NCBI GenBank assembly: GCA_964019335.1
Contig: OZ025676.1
Coordinates: 496,001-560,000, forward strand
From: Diplonema japonicum
Taxonomy: Eukaryota > Euglenozoa > Diplonemea > Diplonemida > Diplonemidae
DNA: 64,000 nucleotides
Direction: 5' to 3'
Notes under the pieces: model-generated
Database searches by the model: none
Told to the model about the DNA's origin: nothing
What the model saw: the letters and a program-made list of their open reading frames with translations, nothing else
Part shown: positions 52,017 through 61,642 of the stretch, piece by piece
How positions within the stretch are numbered: position 1 is the stretch's first letter
Layout of the letters: every line of letters begins with the position of its first letter
Made by a program: the position numbers and the translations under genes

Positions 52017-53950
52017 TATATTTTTTTTTCTCCCCTTTATTTGAGTTGGAAAAAAAAAAGGAGGGGGGTTGGTTAGTACATTGTAAAGATAATTTTTTTT
52101 ATTTAGATTGGGTGAAAGAGAGCAAGAAGAACAAAAAAAGAGGCAGGGGGGTGGGGGGGGGAAGTCGTTGGTAACGGTGGTGGTGGGTTCCACTTCATAC
52201 AGCATTTTTTTTTTCTTCCGATAGGGATGAACTTCTTTCGCTGTGATTTGAAAACTCACCGTATTATTATTATTATTTACCGTTTTTACTAGTCAAAAAA
52301 AAAGAAGAAAACTTAACACATCTTCTTGAGGTGAAACAATGTTTGCAACATTAATATGATCAAATGTTTTCTTCGGTATTTTGAGATTTTTTTTGTTTAA
52401 GATGGTGCAAAGGGTTTTTGCCCCTTCTCTTTTTTCTTCTTTTTTTAAATTTTAAAATACCGAGAGCGAAAGGATTTTGAGCATATAAATTTATCGTTTT
52501 TATTTTTTATTATTTATTTTGTTTCATGTAAAACTGTATCTCAAACAATATCGCCCTCTTTCGAAGCATAGAAAAAAAGAAAAAAAAAAGAAGAAAAAAA
52601 CTGGAAACAAGAGGGAAGAAGAAAAAAAAAAAAGGCGAGAAATCATAATCATCTCACGTGTTGGGACCTAATATGAAACGGAAAACGTTGTCCAAATCTG
52701 AAAAAAAAAATATTATAGGAGATTAAGGATAAAGAAGGCCAGTTGGAGTGCTTTCCATATTCGTTAATTAACGTGCAGGCTCCCTGAGACGAAAGCTGCA
52801 TTGCCCTAAAAAGGGAAGGGGGGGGTATGGTCAGTACTTGGTATCTCTCAGTTTTAAAAAAAAGAAATTCCGTGATTTGTCCGTTTTCAAAACTTCTTTC
52901 GGTCCCATATTAAGTCCAAAATTCCGGCAATAAAAAAAAATATATAAGGGGGGGGGGGAAAGGAGGGAAAAAAATCAACGTTTCGAGAGTGTCTCAGATC
53001 CTCCCCCTTTATTTCTTTCTTACAAAAACGGTGTTTCAGGGGGGGGGGGGTCAAAAAATCATTCAAACCTGGAGTTGAAACGTGAAACTCTGTATTTTTA
53101 ACGCTCCATATCCGCTAAGTGACCCGGCCTATGTCCAAAGATGAGCATAGGATAAGATTCACTGATTTTTTTTTTATTTCCAATAATTTTTCCCTTTGAA
53201 AAACTGGAACGATTACAGAGTGAACACTGTAAGTTTGTTAATTATTAGTCAGTAAGCATAACAGGGAGTGGGAAAATGGTTTTCAGTGCCCGCCGTCTGT
53301 AGTGTACTTAGCGGATATGAAGCATAAGGAGTTTTTAAAAAAAGAAATATCGCTCTCCCCCGCCCCCCGGTGGCGAGAGATTCGTAGTTAAATTATTTTC
53401 CACAAATTTTCGAACACTAGCTGCATATGCGGGTCGATTAATTTTAAGTATTAAAGAAGATGAGGGGAAGTAGAGGGGGGCCGTGTGTGTGTATTCTCAC
53501 TCTAATCGGTACTTAAATAAAAAGAACTATAAATTTACTGACACAAATAACCGGTGCACATGTATCTCAGACGTTTGTCTAGTGCCGATAGCTTGCAGGG
53601 GAAGAGAAAAAAAAAAAAAAACACATTTGTATGTAATCCCCCCCACTACCCTGCTACTTAATTATACGCACGTTTTGATGAGGGAGAAAAAAAAAACTTT
53701 TTTTGTTACAAAAATAATTTCCCAGTTTTTTTTCGTAGACATATAGGGTAAGCCCCTATTTTTTTTTTCTTTTTTTTTTTTTCTTTTCGTTCCTTAACTG
53801 AGATAGTTACAAACATAATGGAAGAGAAACTGAGGGGTGTGTGATGGGATGTTGAAGGGTAAACCCACTTGAGAGTCACCCTCTTTTTTGGTACTCCAAA
53901 AAAACAAGATTTAAAACAGCGACCCCACCCGAAAAAAAAAAAAAATAAAT
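52017..53950. other. 1.9-kb intergenic region with two spaced inverted repeats
   Basis: AT-rich DNA with fewer long homopolymers than elsewhere. Two imperfect inverted repeats are seen: 52661-52680 with 52897-52917 (GGACCTAATATG/complement), and 53107-53120 with 53306-53319 (CATATCCGCTAAGT, exact). Each encloses about 200 bp of unique sequence. They could bound small non-autonomous transposons or structured RNAs. No protein gene recognised. Confidence 0.5.
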
Positions 53951-54158
53951 GGGTACTGCAACACTAATCGGCGTTAGCGTGCAACGCAGCATCAGGTACC
54001 TACTTGATTACAGGGGGCGCACCTCGGCCGAGCTGTAGCTTCTTCTGCGTTCCGCGTCCACTCGGGCGCTACCGGTGATGACCGACATGGAGGTCAACAG
54101 CGAACAACACATCTGAGGTACTTCTTATTTATCCATGTTATCCCCACCATCTCAAAAA
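53951..54158. repeat. GC-rich dispersed repeat, copy 1 (short form)
   Basis: Shares about 200 bp with 54937-55257 but lacks an internal segment of about 118 bp. It begins ATGGG...TGCAACACTA..GGCGTTAGCGTGCAAC after an A run and ends ..ATCCATGTTATCCCCACCA. On the plus strand GTGATGA (54075-54081) and CTGA (54113-54116) occur with a 10-nt antisense match to LSU rRNA before the CTGA. On the minus strand an ATG (reverse of the same site) opens a short frame. See findings. Confidence 0.7.
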
Positions 54159-54392
54159 GAAAAGAGAGAAGAGAAGGGGAAAAAAAAAGGTACTGTTTCT
54201 TAACAGCTTCCTGTTCTTTTTTTTTTTTTTCTCCCTCTTATATATTAATAGTTAGTTTACTCAAAGAATAGGTCCATTTTTTTTTGGGGGGGCTAATTTC
54301 TAAAATGGGTAACAAAAAATCGTTTTTTTTTTTAAACCCCCTTTTAAGAAAAAAAGAAGTGTATAGTATTTAGAAATTCCCGGTTTTTTCTT

Positions 54393-54424
<32 letters not shown>

Positions 54425-54440
54425 TTTTTTAATATAACTC

Positions 54441-54637
54441 GAGCCGGGCTTTTCAAGGGTGGGAATGAAAAAATAAGATCGATACAATAAGATACGATCG
54501 ATCAGTAATCACCACTACTTCGGGAAGAGAAGCTGGTAAATTGCAACCTGCAAGCGGGATGAAGGACAGAGTCGCACAATCTACACATCGAACGACGTCG
54601 CAGAAACCCACACTCCCACTCTTTCAAACCCGGCTCT
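54441..54637. repeat. inverted repeat enclosing 140 bp of unique sequence
   Basis: Arms 54441-54467 and 54610-54637 share GAGCCGGG and a GGGTGGGA.TG block in opposite orientation. The interior contains a nested GATCGAT palindrome and GC-mixed sequence. It fits a structured RNA of about 200 nt or a small MITE. No known RNA family was recognised. Confidence 0.5.
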
Positions 54638-54639
54638 TG

Positions 54640-54936
54640 TTAAATAAATAGCTTTTTTTTTTTGTTCCCCCCCCTCCCGTGTGTGTACAAACCCTCCTTG
54701 GCGATGTGACTAAGTAGTTCACCCAATCGCGCAACAGGGGTAATCTCGTACTATTTTTGGGTTCCTCTTTTTTTTTTTTTTTTTTTTTTTTAAAAACCAG
54801 GTCCTCTTTTGGTAGCACGGTTTAGACTATAATCTAGGAAGAAGGATTCACAATGAAAAGACAAAAAAAAGGGGGGGGTTTTTTTTACGCACAAATGAAA
54901 CGAATCGTGTACCGCCTAAAAAAAAAAAAAAAATGG
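54640..54936. other. spacer between the inverted repeat and repeat copy 2
   Basis: T, C, A and G runs with short complex patches; no gene or RNA seen. Confidence 0.4.
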
Positions 54937-55257
54937 GGCTTTGATTGCAACACTAGGTGGCGTTAAGCGTGCAACGAAGCACGAAATACCTACTTGATTA
55001 CAGGGGGCGCTCCTCGGCCGAGCAGTAGCTTCTTCTGCGTTCCGCGTCGTGTCCTTAATGCATGCGGTGTGCTCAACCCTAGCCGGGGCGTCCCGGGTAA
55101 CCAAGATTCTGCGCTCGTGCAGTTTGCTGCCTGTTCGTCACCCTGAGCATCTGCGATACGTTCTTCCACTCGGGCGCTACCGGTGATGACCGACGAGGAG
55201 GTCAACAGCGAACAACACATCTGATGTACTTCTTATATTTCCATGTTATCCCCACCA
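54937..55257. repeat. GC-rich dispersed repeat, copy 2 (long form)
   Basis: Full version of the repeat, about 320 bp and clearly more GC-rich than its surroundings. It keeps the GTGATGA (55183-55189) and CTGA (55221-55224) pair of copy 1. On the minus strand a 76-codon frame runs 55220-54990 from an ATG that directly follows TACATCAG. The frame is not preserved in copy 1. A third, diverged fragment lies near 33882-33925. Confidence 0.7.
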
Positions 55258-55522
55258 CCAAAAAAAGAAGAAGAAAAAGAACCCTTTTCGCATTCCATTG
55301 TCATTTTTCGCAACAAGAAAAAATTGAGAATTGGGGCGATTGAAAGAAAAAAAACTTTTCTTCTTTTTTTTTTTTTTTTTTTGCTACTGATATTATCAAG
55401 CAGGAACCAGTTTTTTTTTATAGAGATCGGTGGCAGCGCATGGCACTGGCAACATTTTTTTTTTTAATTCGGTCGGTTCGTCATAAAAAAGAAGAACAAA
55501 AAAAAATAATAATAAGATAGAG

Positions 55523-55591
<69 letters not shown>

Positions 55592-56048
55592 TCAGGGAGA
55601 GAAAATTCTTTTTTTTGAAGGAAAAAAAAAAAAAAAAAAACTGCGTGAGTGGGTTGAAAGCTAAAGTGTTTTTTGCATTCCTTTTTTTTTCTCTCCCGTT
55701 CTCGGTCATTGCCCTAAATGGTGCCAAAAGGGGAATACCGTTTCTGCCTTAGCACAAGAAAAACGAGGGAGAGGGAGTAATCTAAATAAAAGGGGGGGGA
55801 AAGACCACTTTATAATGTGACAGGACTACTCAGCGATTGAGGATGCAGCGTGTCCCACCTATTGTTTCCTCCAAGATCGTCTAAACAACAGTAGACCGAA
55901 TCACACATAATAAGCAACCTCCCCCCCCCCCCCCCTTGTAGTTCATACTCATACAGGTAACGAACAAACAACAATTAAAAGAAGAAGAAAAAAATTACAA
56001 AAAAAAATTTTTTTTACAGATATCTTTTTTTTTTTTTTTTTTTTTTTT
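55258..56048. other. intergenic spacer with a 60-bp poly-A run
   Basis: Contains the longest homopolymer in the window (A run from about 55527 to 55589) and several T, C and A runs. A complex patch at 55730-55910 has no coding-like frame. No gene seen. Confidence 0.5.
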
Positions 56049-56657
56049 TCAACACGGAAGCTGGCCCTTGGGTTGTTGCTTCTCCCACTTATAGGCATTG
56101 ACAGAAAGACCTCTTGTAGGGAGCGGGGGAGGGACGGGCACTCTTTGTGTGATGTATGGATGCCCTGTGTAAGCACAGCATAAACAGGACACAATGAGTA
56201 AAGAAAGAAACAAGGCGGCAACCAGTGTTGAAGACATGATGGATGTCACAGGATGCACACATGGCCTCGGTGTGCCATAGGTGGGTTGTATTTCAGGAAG
56301 ATTTGGTGGGGGGGTAGGTTCTCTGTTCCCTTTCCCTTGGGACGGTATGTTAAAAGAGATCCTTCTGCTGCACTCAAAGCGTATATCTATATTGGTGCTT
56401 CCTGGCAGAGCTGTAAAGACAACTTTCTGTGTACCGAGGAACCTGCGTCGGGTGACAGCAGCACCGTCAACTTCCAGGCCTTCCCCCATAACCACCACAC
56501 CTGCTACTACATTAGGGCACTTCACGATCCAACATTTTTCTTCGTTTTTTTCCACCTGCCCTCGAAATATTATCTCCTTTTCCTTCTCCGTGACAACTAC
56601 GCACCCACTTCCCCTATCTACACAGAATCCTATTAATATTGTTATTATAGCCCACAT
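56049..56657 (-). CDS. small type I membrane protein, unknown function
   Basis: Single exon, 202 aa, ATG at 56657. A short signal peptide (MWAIITILIGFCVDRGSG) leads an extracellular domain of about 115 residues rich in beta-strand pattern and with three or more cysteines (CVVVTEKEKEI, CWIVKCPNVV, FECSRR). A Pro-rich stalk and one transmembrane helix (STLVAALFLSLLIVSCLCCAY, about 140-162) follow, then a 40-residue basic, Pro-rich cytosolic tail. Single-domain receptors or adhesion proteins look like this; no family was recognised. Confidence 0.7.
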   Translation of the reverse strand: MWAIITILIGFCVDRGSGCVVVTEKEKEIIFRGQVEKNEEKCWIVKCPNVVAGVVVMGEGLEVDGAAVTRRRFLGTQKVVFTALPGSTNIDIRFECSRRISFNIPSQGKGNREPTPPPNLPEIQPTYGTPRPCVHPVTSIMSSTLVAALFLSLLIVSCLCCAYTGHPYITQRVPVPPPLPTRGLSVNAYKWEKQQPKGQLPC

Positions 56658-57611
56658 TGCATTTTTTTTCTTTTTTTTATAGGGGAAACGAAAGGGGGGG
56701 GGGGGGGGTTCCCCTCCTTTTTTTTAGTGTTTTATTTTATTTTAATAGGTCGGGGGGGGGAGAAATAAAAAATGAAAAATAAAAAATACCGTAAACCTCT
56801 GGAAGTAGTTACGACACACCCACCCCCCCCCCGCCCTGGAAAAAAAAGAAGAGAAACAATAAAAGTGGGGGGGGGGTTTCTTTTGTATTACGTGGGCACC
56901 TTTTAAAAATTTTAAATATAAGAGACAAAGGAGGCTTGTGTCGGTGGCGCCTTGTTTTTTTTCTTCTTTTTTTCTCTCCTCCAGGAAAAAAAAACAAAAC
57001 AAAAAAGTATTCCACACATTTTTTTTTATTTTTTTTTTACGGGAGTTAAGAGGGTTTACAGCAATAAAAAAAGGGGGAGGGGGCGACTAGAGACTGAACA
57101 AACCGTCTTTTTTATTTCATAAAAAATACGGTGGAGGGGGGGGAGGGGGTTTTTTTTTCCGGCTCACGCCTAAAATAAAGTACATCTCCCCCCTTTTTTT
57201 TCTCTTTTTTTGTTTGAAGGGTTTATGGGAAAGGAGAGGAAAATGGAGGAGGGCAACATCATTGCTTTATGTTCCTTTTTTTTTTTTTTTGAAAATTATG
57301 AGCAATAAAAAGAGTGAAGGGGGGTGTAGAAGGATAGGGAGGAGGGTTTGTATAAACAAGTGCCTGGGGGAAGAACATCCCCCCTTTTTTTTTTCTCTCA
57401 TAAAAAAACCCGAAACATTTTACTTCACGAAGAAGCTAGCTTTTTTTTTTTTTTGTTCCGAAAAAAAAGTCTCAGAACATATGCAGTGCTCTCGGCCGCC
57501 ACAGTAGCTCAGGGTAAAGAACAAGAAGAAAAAATAGCTAGGGCAAATAAAAATCTTTTTTTAAATGCCGGGGTGTAAAAAAGAAAAAAGTTTTCCCCCC
57601 CTTCTTCGGTG

Positions 57612-57640
<29 letters not shown>
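56658..57640. other. 1-kb intergenic spacer, homopolymer-rich
   Basis: G and T runs near 56690-56760, then mixed runs. A patch at 57480-57530 contains GTAGCTCAGGG, which resembles a tRNA A box, but no B box or cloverleaf follows. No gene seen. Confidence 0.45.
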
Positions 57641-57646
<6 letters not shown>

Positions 57647-59236
57647 TATGGCATCGTTTCAAAAAAACCCCCCCCAAAATGAGGCCAATTGACACTTTCA
57701 ATATTTCTCTAAGTACTTTTTCCCAAAGAAAAAAAATTCTACAACTTTCCCGGCCCAGGTTAGGAAAGAAAACACCCCAGAAAATGGGAAAGTGAGTGTT
57801 ACTAGTACCCAGAAAATTCAGTCCTAGGGGCAAAAATGGGTTTTTTCACATTGCACAAATTCAGTAAAAGAGGGAGTGACAAAAATGGATGCTTTTAAAC
57901 TTGCTGTTGAGAAGCTAGGGGTAAAAAAAAATGGTATTCGGACCGAGAAAGGGTAAATGGGAACACCACGGCGATCAGGACACTCGCCACAGAGGTTTTT
58001 GAGAAGCTCAGTGGCAACGACTGTGCTGCACTAGTTTGTGGCGTAGTGTGTAAAGGGGAACTTCTAGCGGCACTTCTGCTATCATTTTCTGGTTGATTTA
58101 GTAGCCAACAAGACACCACACGGCGCCAATTGGTCAGAGGCATGAGGCTTGACCACATCACACATGATGAAATAAGGGCAGCTGGCCTTACTGTTGGAAA
58201 AGTCTTGTTCCACAGTAGCATGGGCACAGAAAAAAATAAAGAAAAAAATGGATACTCTGGACTGACGGTGGGCGTCACTTTCGTGCAAAGGAATTTTGCT
58301 ACTTTGTTCTTTTTGGTCTTCGTTATGTATATCCCGATCGGACGTTTTCCCTGTGGTTTCTGGGGGAGAAACACGGCAAAAACAACAGGGACAGCCACTT
58401 TGGTGTGCTCTCTCGTGTTTGGTTTTGGGTGCCTCGTTCCACAACAATTAAAACTGTGGAACAAATAGCTAACATCACCAATACGATACGGTGCGCCGTG
58501 CATGTAGTTACTGATGTCTTTGGCCCGTACAAAAAGAAAATTCTTGAGTTTCCGGATTTTACAGGTGCATATGAGCTCAGGAGCACACCGGAGGGTGTAC
58601 TTGCTACGTGTGCGTCCACGAGCTAGAAAGAACTAAAGTACATCATCAAAGAACTCGATGCAGACAGGGCAGAGAAAAGGCCCCCAGTCTATGAATCTTG
58701 TGATGAGTATGAGGACGTTCCTGATAGCCTTCCAGGACTTGAAAAACGAGAAAGAATAGTAACCAAATTACAAAAATACTCGACACCCCATGACAAGCCC
58801 AAAGCACCAAGTACACCTACGAATGAGCCTCTTAAAACCCCCCAAAATGCGGTAGAAGGCCTAATAGTATGAAAAAGAAACGAGGTCGCCCACTCAGCAG
58901 CAGCACATCTCAGCCGCAGAAGACTAGGAAATGAAGGTTTCCACTTCCAACATCATTTCAGCCACCTTCTAGCAGTGAGTTCCGCTATTTCTTGCTATTG
59001 AAAGCATACTCTCTGACTTTACCAAAACCACTAAAACCCGATTTTTACCCTAAGACTGAATTTTTCATAGGTCAAAATAGCACCCTTGAGCGATTTCTGA
59101 CCCGGGTTCTTTCCTAATATGGGCCGGGAAATATGGAGAATTTTTTTTAAAGGGGGCGGCATGCCCAAAGATGCAACGAAAGTGTCAATTGGCCTCATTT
59201 TGGGGGGGGGTTTTTGAAATCGACCCATATATATAT
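57641..59236. mobile_element. decayed DNA transposon with long terminal inverted repeats
   Basis: The left end (57641 onward) and the reverse complement of the right end (to 59236) share TATATATATGG.TCG/ATTTC, a C run, then AAAATGAGGCCAATTGACACTTTC and further blocks (CCCGGCCCA.GTTAGGAAAGAA), at least 100 bp of alignable TIR. The AT dinucleotide tract at both ends suggests insertion into TA-rich DNA. The plus-strand interior (57884-58960) encodes peptide pieces in several frames, so the element is defective. Superfamily not assigned. Confidence 0.75.
57884..58938 (+). pseudogene. fragmented coding remnant inside the TIR element
   Basis: Plus-strand pieces: MDAFKLAVEKLGVKKNG (57884 on), TTAIRTLATEVFEKLSGNDC one frame later, VEQIANITNTIRCAVHVVTD (58457 on), then after an in-frame TAG a Lys/Glu/Pro-rich region and finally KKKRGRPLSSST with an AT-hook core (GRP). 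At least two stops and two frame changes separate them. Undetected introns could explain some breaks. It is the only plus-strand coding material in the window and belongs to the element, not to the host gene set. Confidence 0.5.
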
Positions 59237-59701
59237 AATTGTGTGTAATTGGAAAAAAAGAAGAAGAAAAAAACGACGAAAGCAGGGGGAAAAAAAGAAG
59301 AAAAAAAAACCACGTTTTTTATTTGGGGTGTTAACAATATCTTTTTCCACTTTTTCGTCATTTTCTTCGCTCACTAAGGGCCTCAGTATTTAACGCTTCA
59401 GAGTGAAAAAAAAATGGGTCTCGCCGCGAAAAAAAAATGTACCCAACCCCTTGATTTTTTTTTTGGAGTGGGGGGATGGGGTATTTTTACTATTTTTAGC
59501 CATCTGAGGCCATTCCGGCCCTTAAAAGTGGGAAGGTCCCCTTAGAATGCCACGGCGAAATAGCCACCTCATATTCATAATTACCTTTGGGAAATCCCCA
59601 AAAAAAGCTGACCTGTCGTGTGAAATAAAACGACTTACTTGCAGCCAAATGAGCCACTGCGGGCCTTTTTTTTTTTTTTTTTTTTTTTTTTCCTTGAAAT
59701 A
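59237..59701. other. intergenic spacer with a diverged direct repeat
   Basis: Homopolymers to about 59470, then two diverged direct copies of AGCCA..TGAG.CCA..CGG.CCTT at 59499-59525 and 59643-59668, about 140 bp apart. The second lies just before a T run that abuts the stop of the 5-phosphatase gene. Origin unknown. Confidence 0.4.
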
Positions 59702-61257
59702 TCACGGCATAATTGTATGCAACTGCTTCTGAATTTCCTCGTCGTTGTTTATAAAATCACGTGCTTTAAGAGGGTCAGGCGTGACGCATCCAATCTGTTT
59801 TTTTTTTTTTTTTTTTTTTTTTTTTTCCAAACCTTAAAACACGCAAGCACAGGGCGATGATCTGATAACATAACATCAAACGACTTATAAGAACCTACAA
59901 CCTGCTGTACATACTTCAGCGGGACATTCACAGTCGATGCCAGCTCACACGGCGGGGACCCAGGAGGGGACAGCTCCACTGCTGTAATAACCGAAGGCCC
60001 TCTAGATATCACCGGCGATATAGAAGGATCAACATAAGCCTTACGGTCCTTATCCCGTTCTAAACACGAGAAAAATGAATCCTGCGTTGCGGGAGAGTTG
60101 AAACCAAGCTGGTTTTGATGGAGCAGATGCGAGGCAGGTGGCAATATAGCTGTGCTGAGGCTGCCCCTGGCGGACGGTTTTTCGTAATACAAAATGCGGT
60201 CGGTCCAAGCGGGTCGCCTCTTCGCGGAAAATTCGTTTGAGTTTAAAACATATTTGTAGGTTGGTGGGAAATTGATAACGCCCTCCTTCCACCCTAAGAA
60301 AACCTGATCTGAAAACAGCATTTGCTTCAGTTCATCGTGGTGAAGCAATGCAGGGTAGTTTGTCCGGCTTTCACCTTCGCTTCCTCGCCGTACTCGGTAG
60401 TTTAAATCACCAAACCAAAATGCGTAATCCACATCTTGCAGAACACCATTTTCATCGCTATTCTCGGTCCCGATCCGGCATGCTTTTGGTAGCTCGCTGG
60501 ATTGTACACCTTCCCAAACCATGTTTTTAAGGGAGGGTCGGGTTGTGCCGAATGTTAACCCAGACAGGATAGATTTGTAGCCTTTGTTGCGCTCTGTTTT
60601 TCTGTTTTCGTGCGCTTCCAAATGGCTGTTGACCAACAGAACTGTCCTTCCCTTTAAAGACACCCGGAGCGCAGCAGCTCCTTTGTTGGCGAGATTTCCT
60701 TGATACCCCACTTTGACACTTGCTGTTGATACAGAATGAACAGTGTGTTTCTCATGCACGAAAACCAACAACAACAGTCCCCCTATTGTACATGGTTCTA
60801 AAGGGGTGTAAACTGCCTTCTCTTGAATGATGGATTCTACGAAGGCAGACCATATGCTTCCCTTTGAGGATGAGGACTCGAGGAGGATTGTTGCTACAGA
60901 CATGTCGATTTCTTGGAGCCCGACGGCAAAGATGTCAGGGATGCAGTCGGCGTCTGCGAGAAGCCATTTTCTCAAACCCGTGTGATCGTTGAAGTTTGGT
61001 AGCTTTTCAGCAACGTTGAAGCTTGCCACTGCGACCGTTAGCTCTTCTCCTGATCCCCATACGTCTTCGCAGGATTGCAGTCTGTCCTCTACCATCCTGC
61101 CCAGCCCTTCGCGTTCAGCCTCAGTCGGTGTCTCCACTTTCTCCGGCGAAGAAGTATCAGAAGCAGGTGGTTGGTCGCCGCTATCACCTGTTGGAGGGGT
61201 CTTCGCCCTGCCGTTGTTTATCCCCAGCTTGTTCAGCACCCACCGAAGGCCTGTCAT
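59702..61257 (-). CDS. inositol polyphosphate 5-phosphatase, second paralogue
   Basis: Exons 61257-59833 and 59794-59702; 505 aa, total divisible by three. IPPc motifs are complete: ASFNVAEKLP, GLQEIDM, NKGAAALRV, LVNSHLEAH, FWFGDLNYRV, RRPAWTDRILYY and SDHRPVLACF. An N-terminal 70-residue Pro/Ser-rich leader and a long disordered insert before the last motif (about residues 370-440) make it larger than the paralogue at 34534. It lacks the Cys-rich insert of that protein. The 38-bp intron (59795-59832) is GTTTGG, 28 or more A and CAG, that is, almost pure poly-A; splicing adds a natural 31-residue tail. Confidence 0.9.
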
Positions 61258-61642
61258 TTCATCTCCAATAATAATAATTTAAAAAAAAAAAAAAAATCAA
61301 CCCCCCTTCCTTTGAGAAATTAAGAAAATGCGGGTGAAAAAAGTTTTAAAAAAAAAAAAGGAAATATATTTTGCCCTTTTTTTACCCCTCTTTTTTTTTT
61401 TTTTTTTTCCCCTCTCCGTCTCTAAACGTTTAAATCCCTTTTCTAAAAATAAAAAGAATTAAGAAAAAAGATGCAAGAAGTGAATTTAAAAAAAAAAAAA
61501 TAATAATAATAAGAACTCACCCGTCGAATTCCACCTGCGGTGCACGTGTTTCTCTCTTCGTGTAAAACGGGCCCTTTTCGGTCAGTAGCTCAATTTCGAG
61601 AATCTATTTGTGAATTTACTTTCTTTTTACCCCCCCCCCCCT
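61258..61642. other. intergenic spacer, homopolymer-rich
   Basis: A and T runs with a complex patch at 61518-61615 (CACCCGTCGAATTCC... CGGGCCCTTTTCGGTC). No coding-like frame and no recognised RNA. Confidence 0.45.

Noticed and set aside
52017-52259. N-terminal extension of the thioredoxin protein
   Set aside because: It translates homopolymer and CT-rich leader; the ATG at 52016 starts the complex sequence right before the membrane helix.
52260-54900. spliced-leader RNA, U-snRNA, 5S rRNA, 7SL or RNase P RNA
   Set aside because: Looked for their conserved cores on both strands (for example ACAGAGA of U6 and the 5S internal control); none found here or elsewhere in the window.
57490-57530. 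tRNA gene suggested by GTAGCTCAGGG
   Set aside because: No B box, no acceptor stem pairing and no cloverleaf downstream.
58130-58626. plus-strand genes within the TIR element
   Set aside because: Frames are short, broken by stops and bounded by inverted repeats; better explained as transposon remnants.
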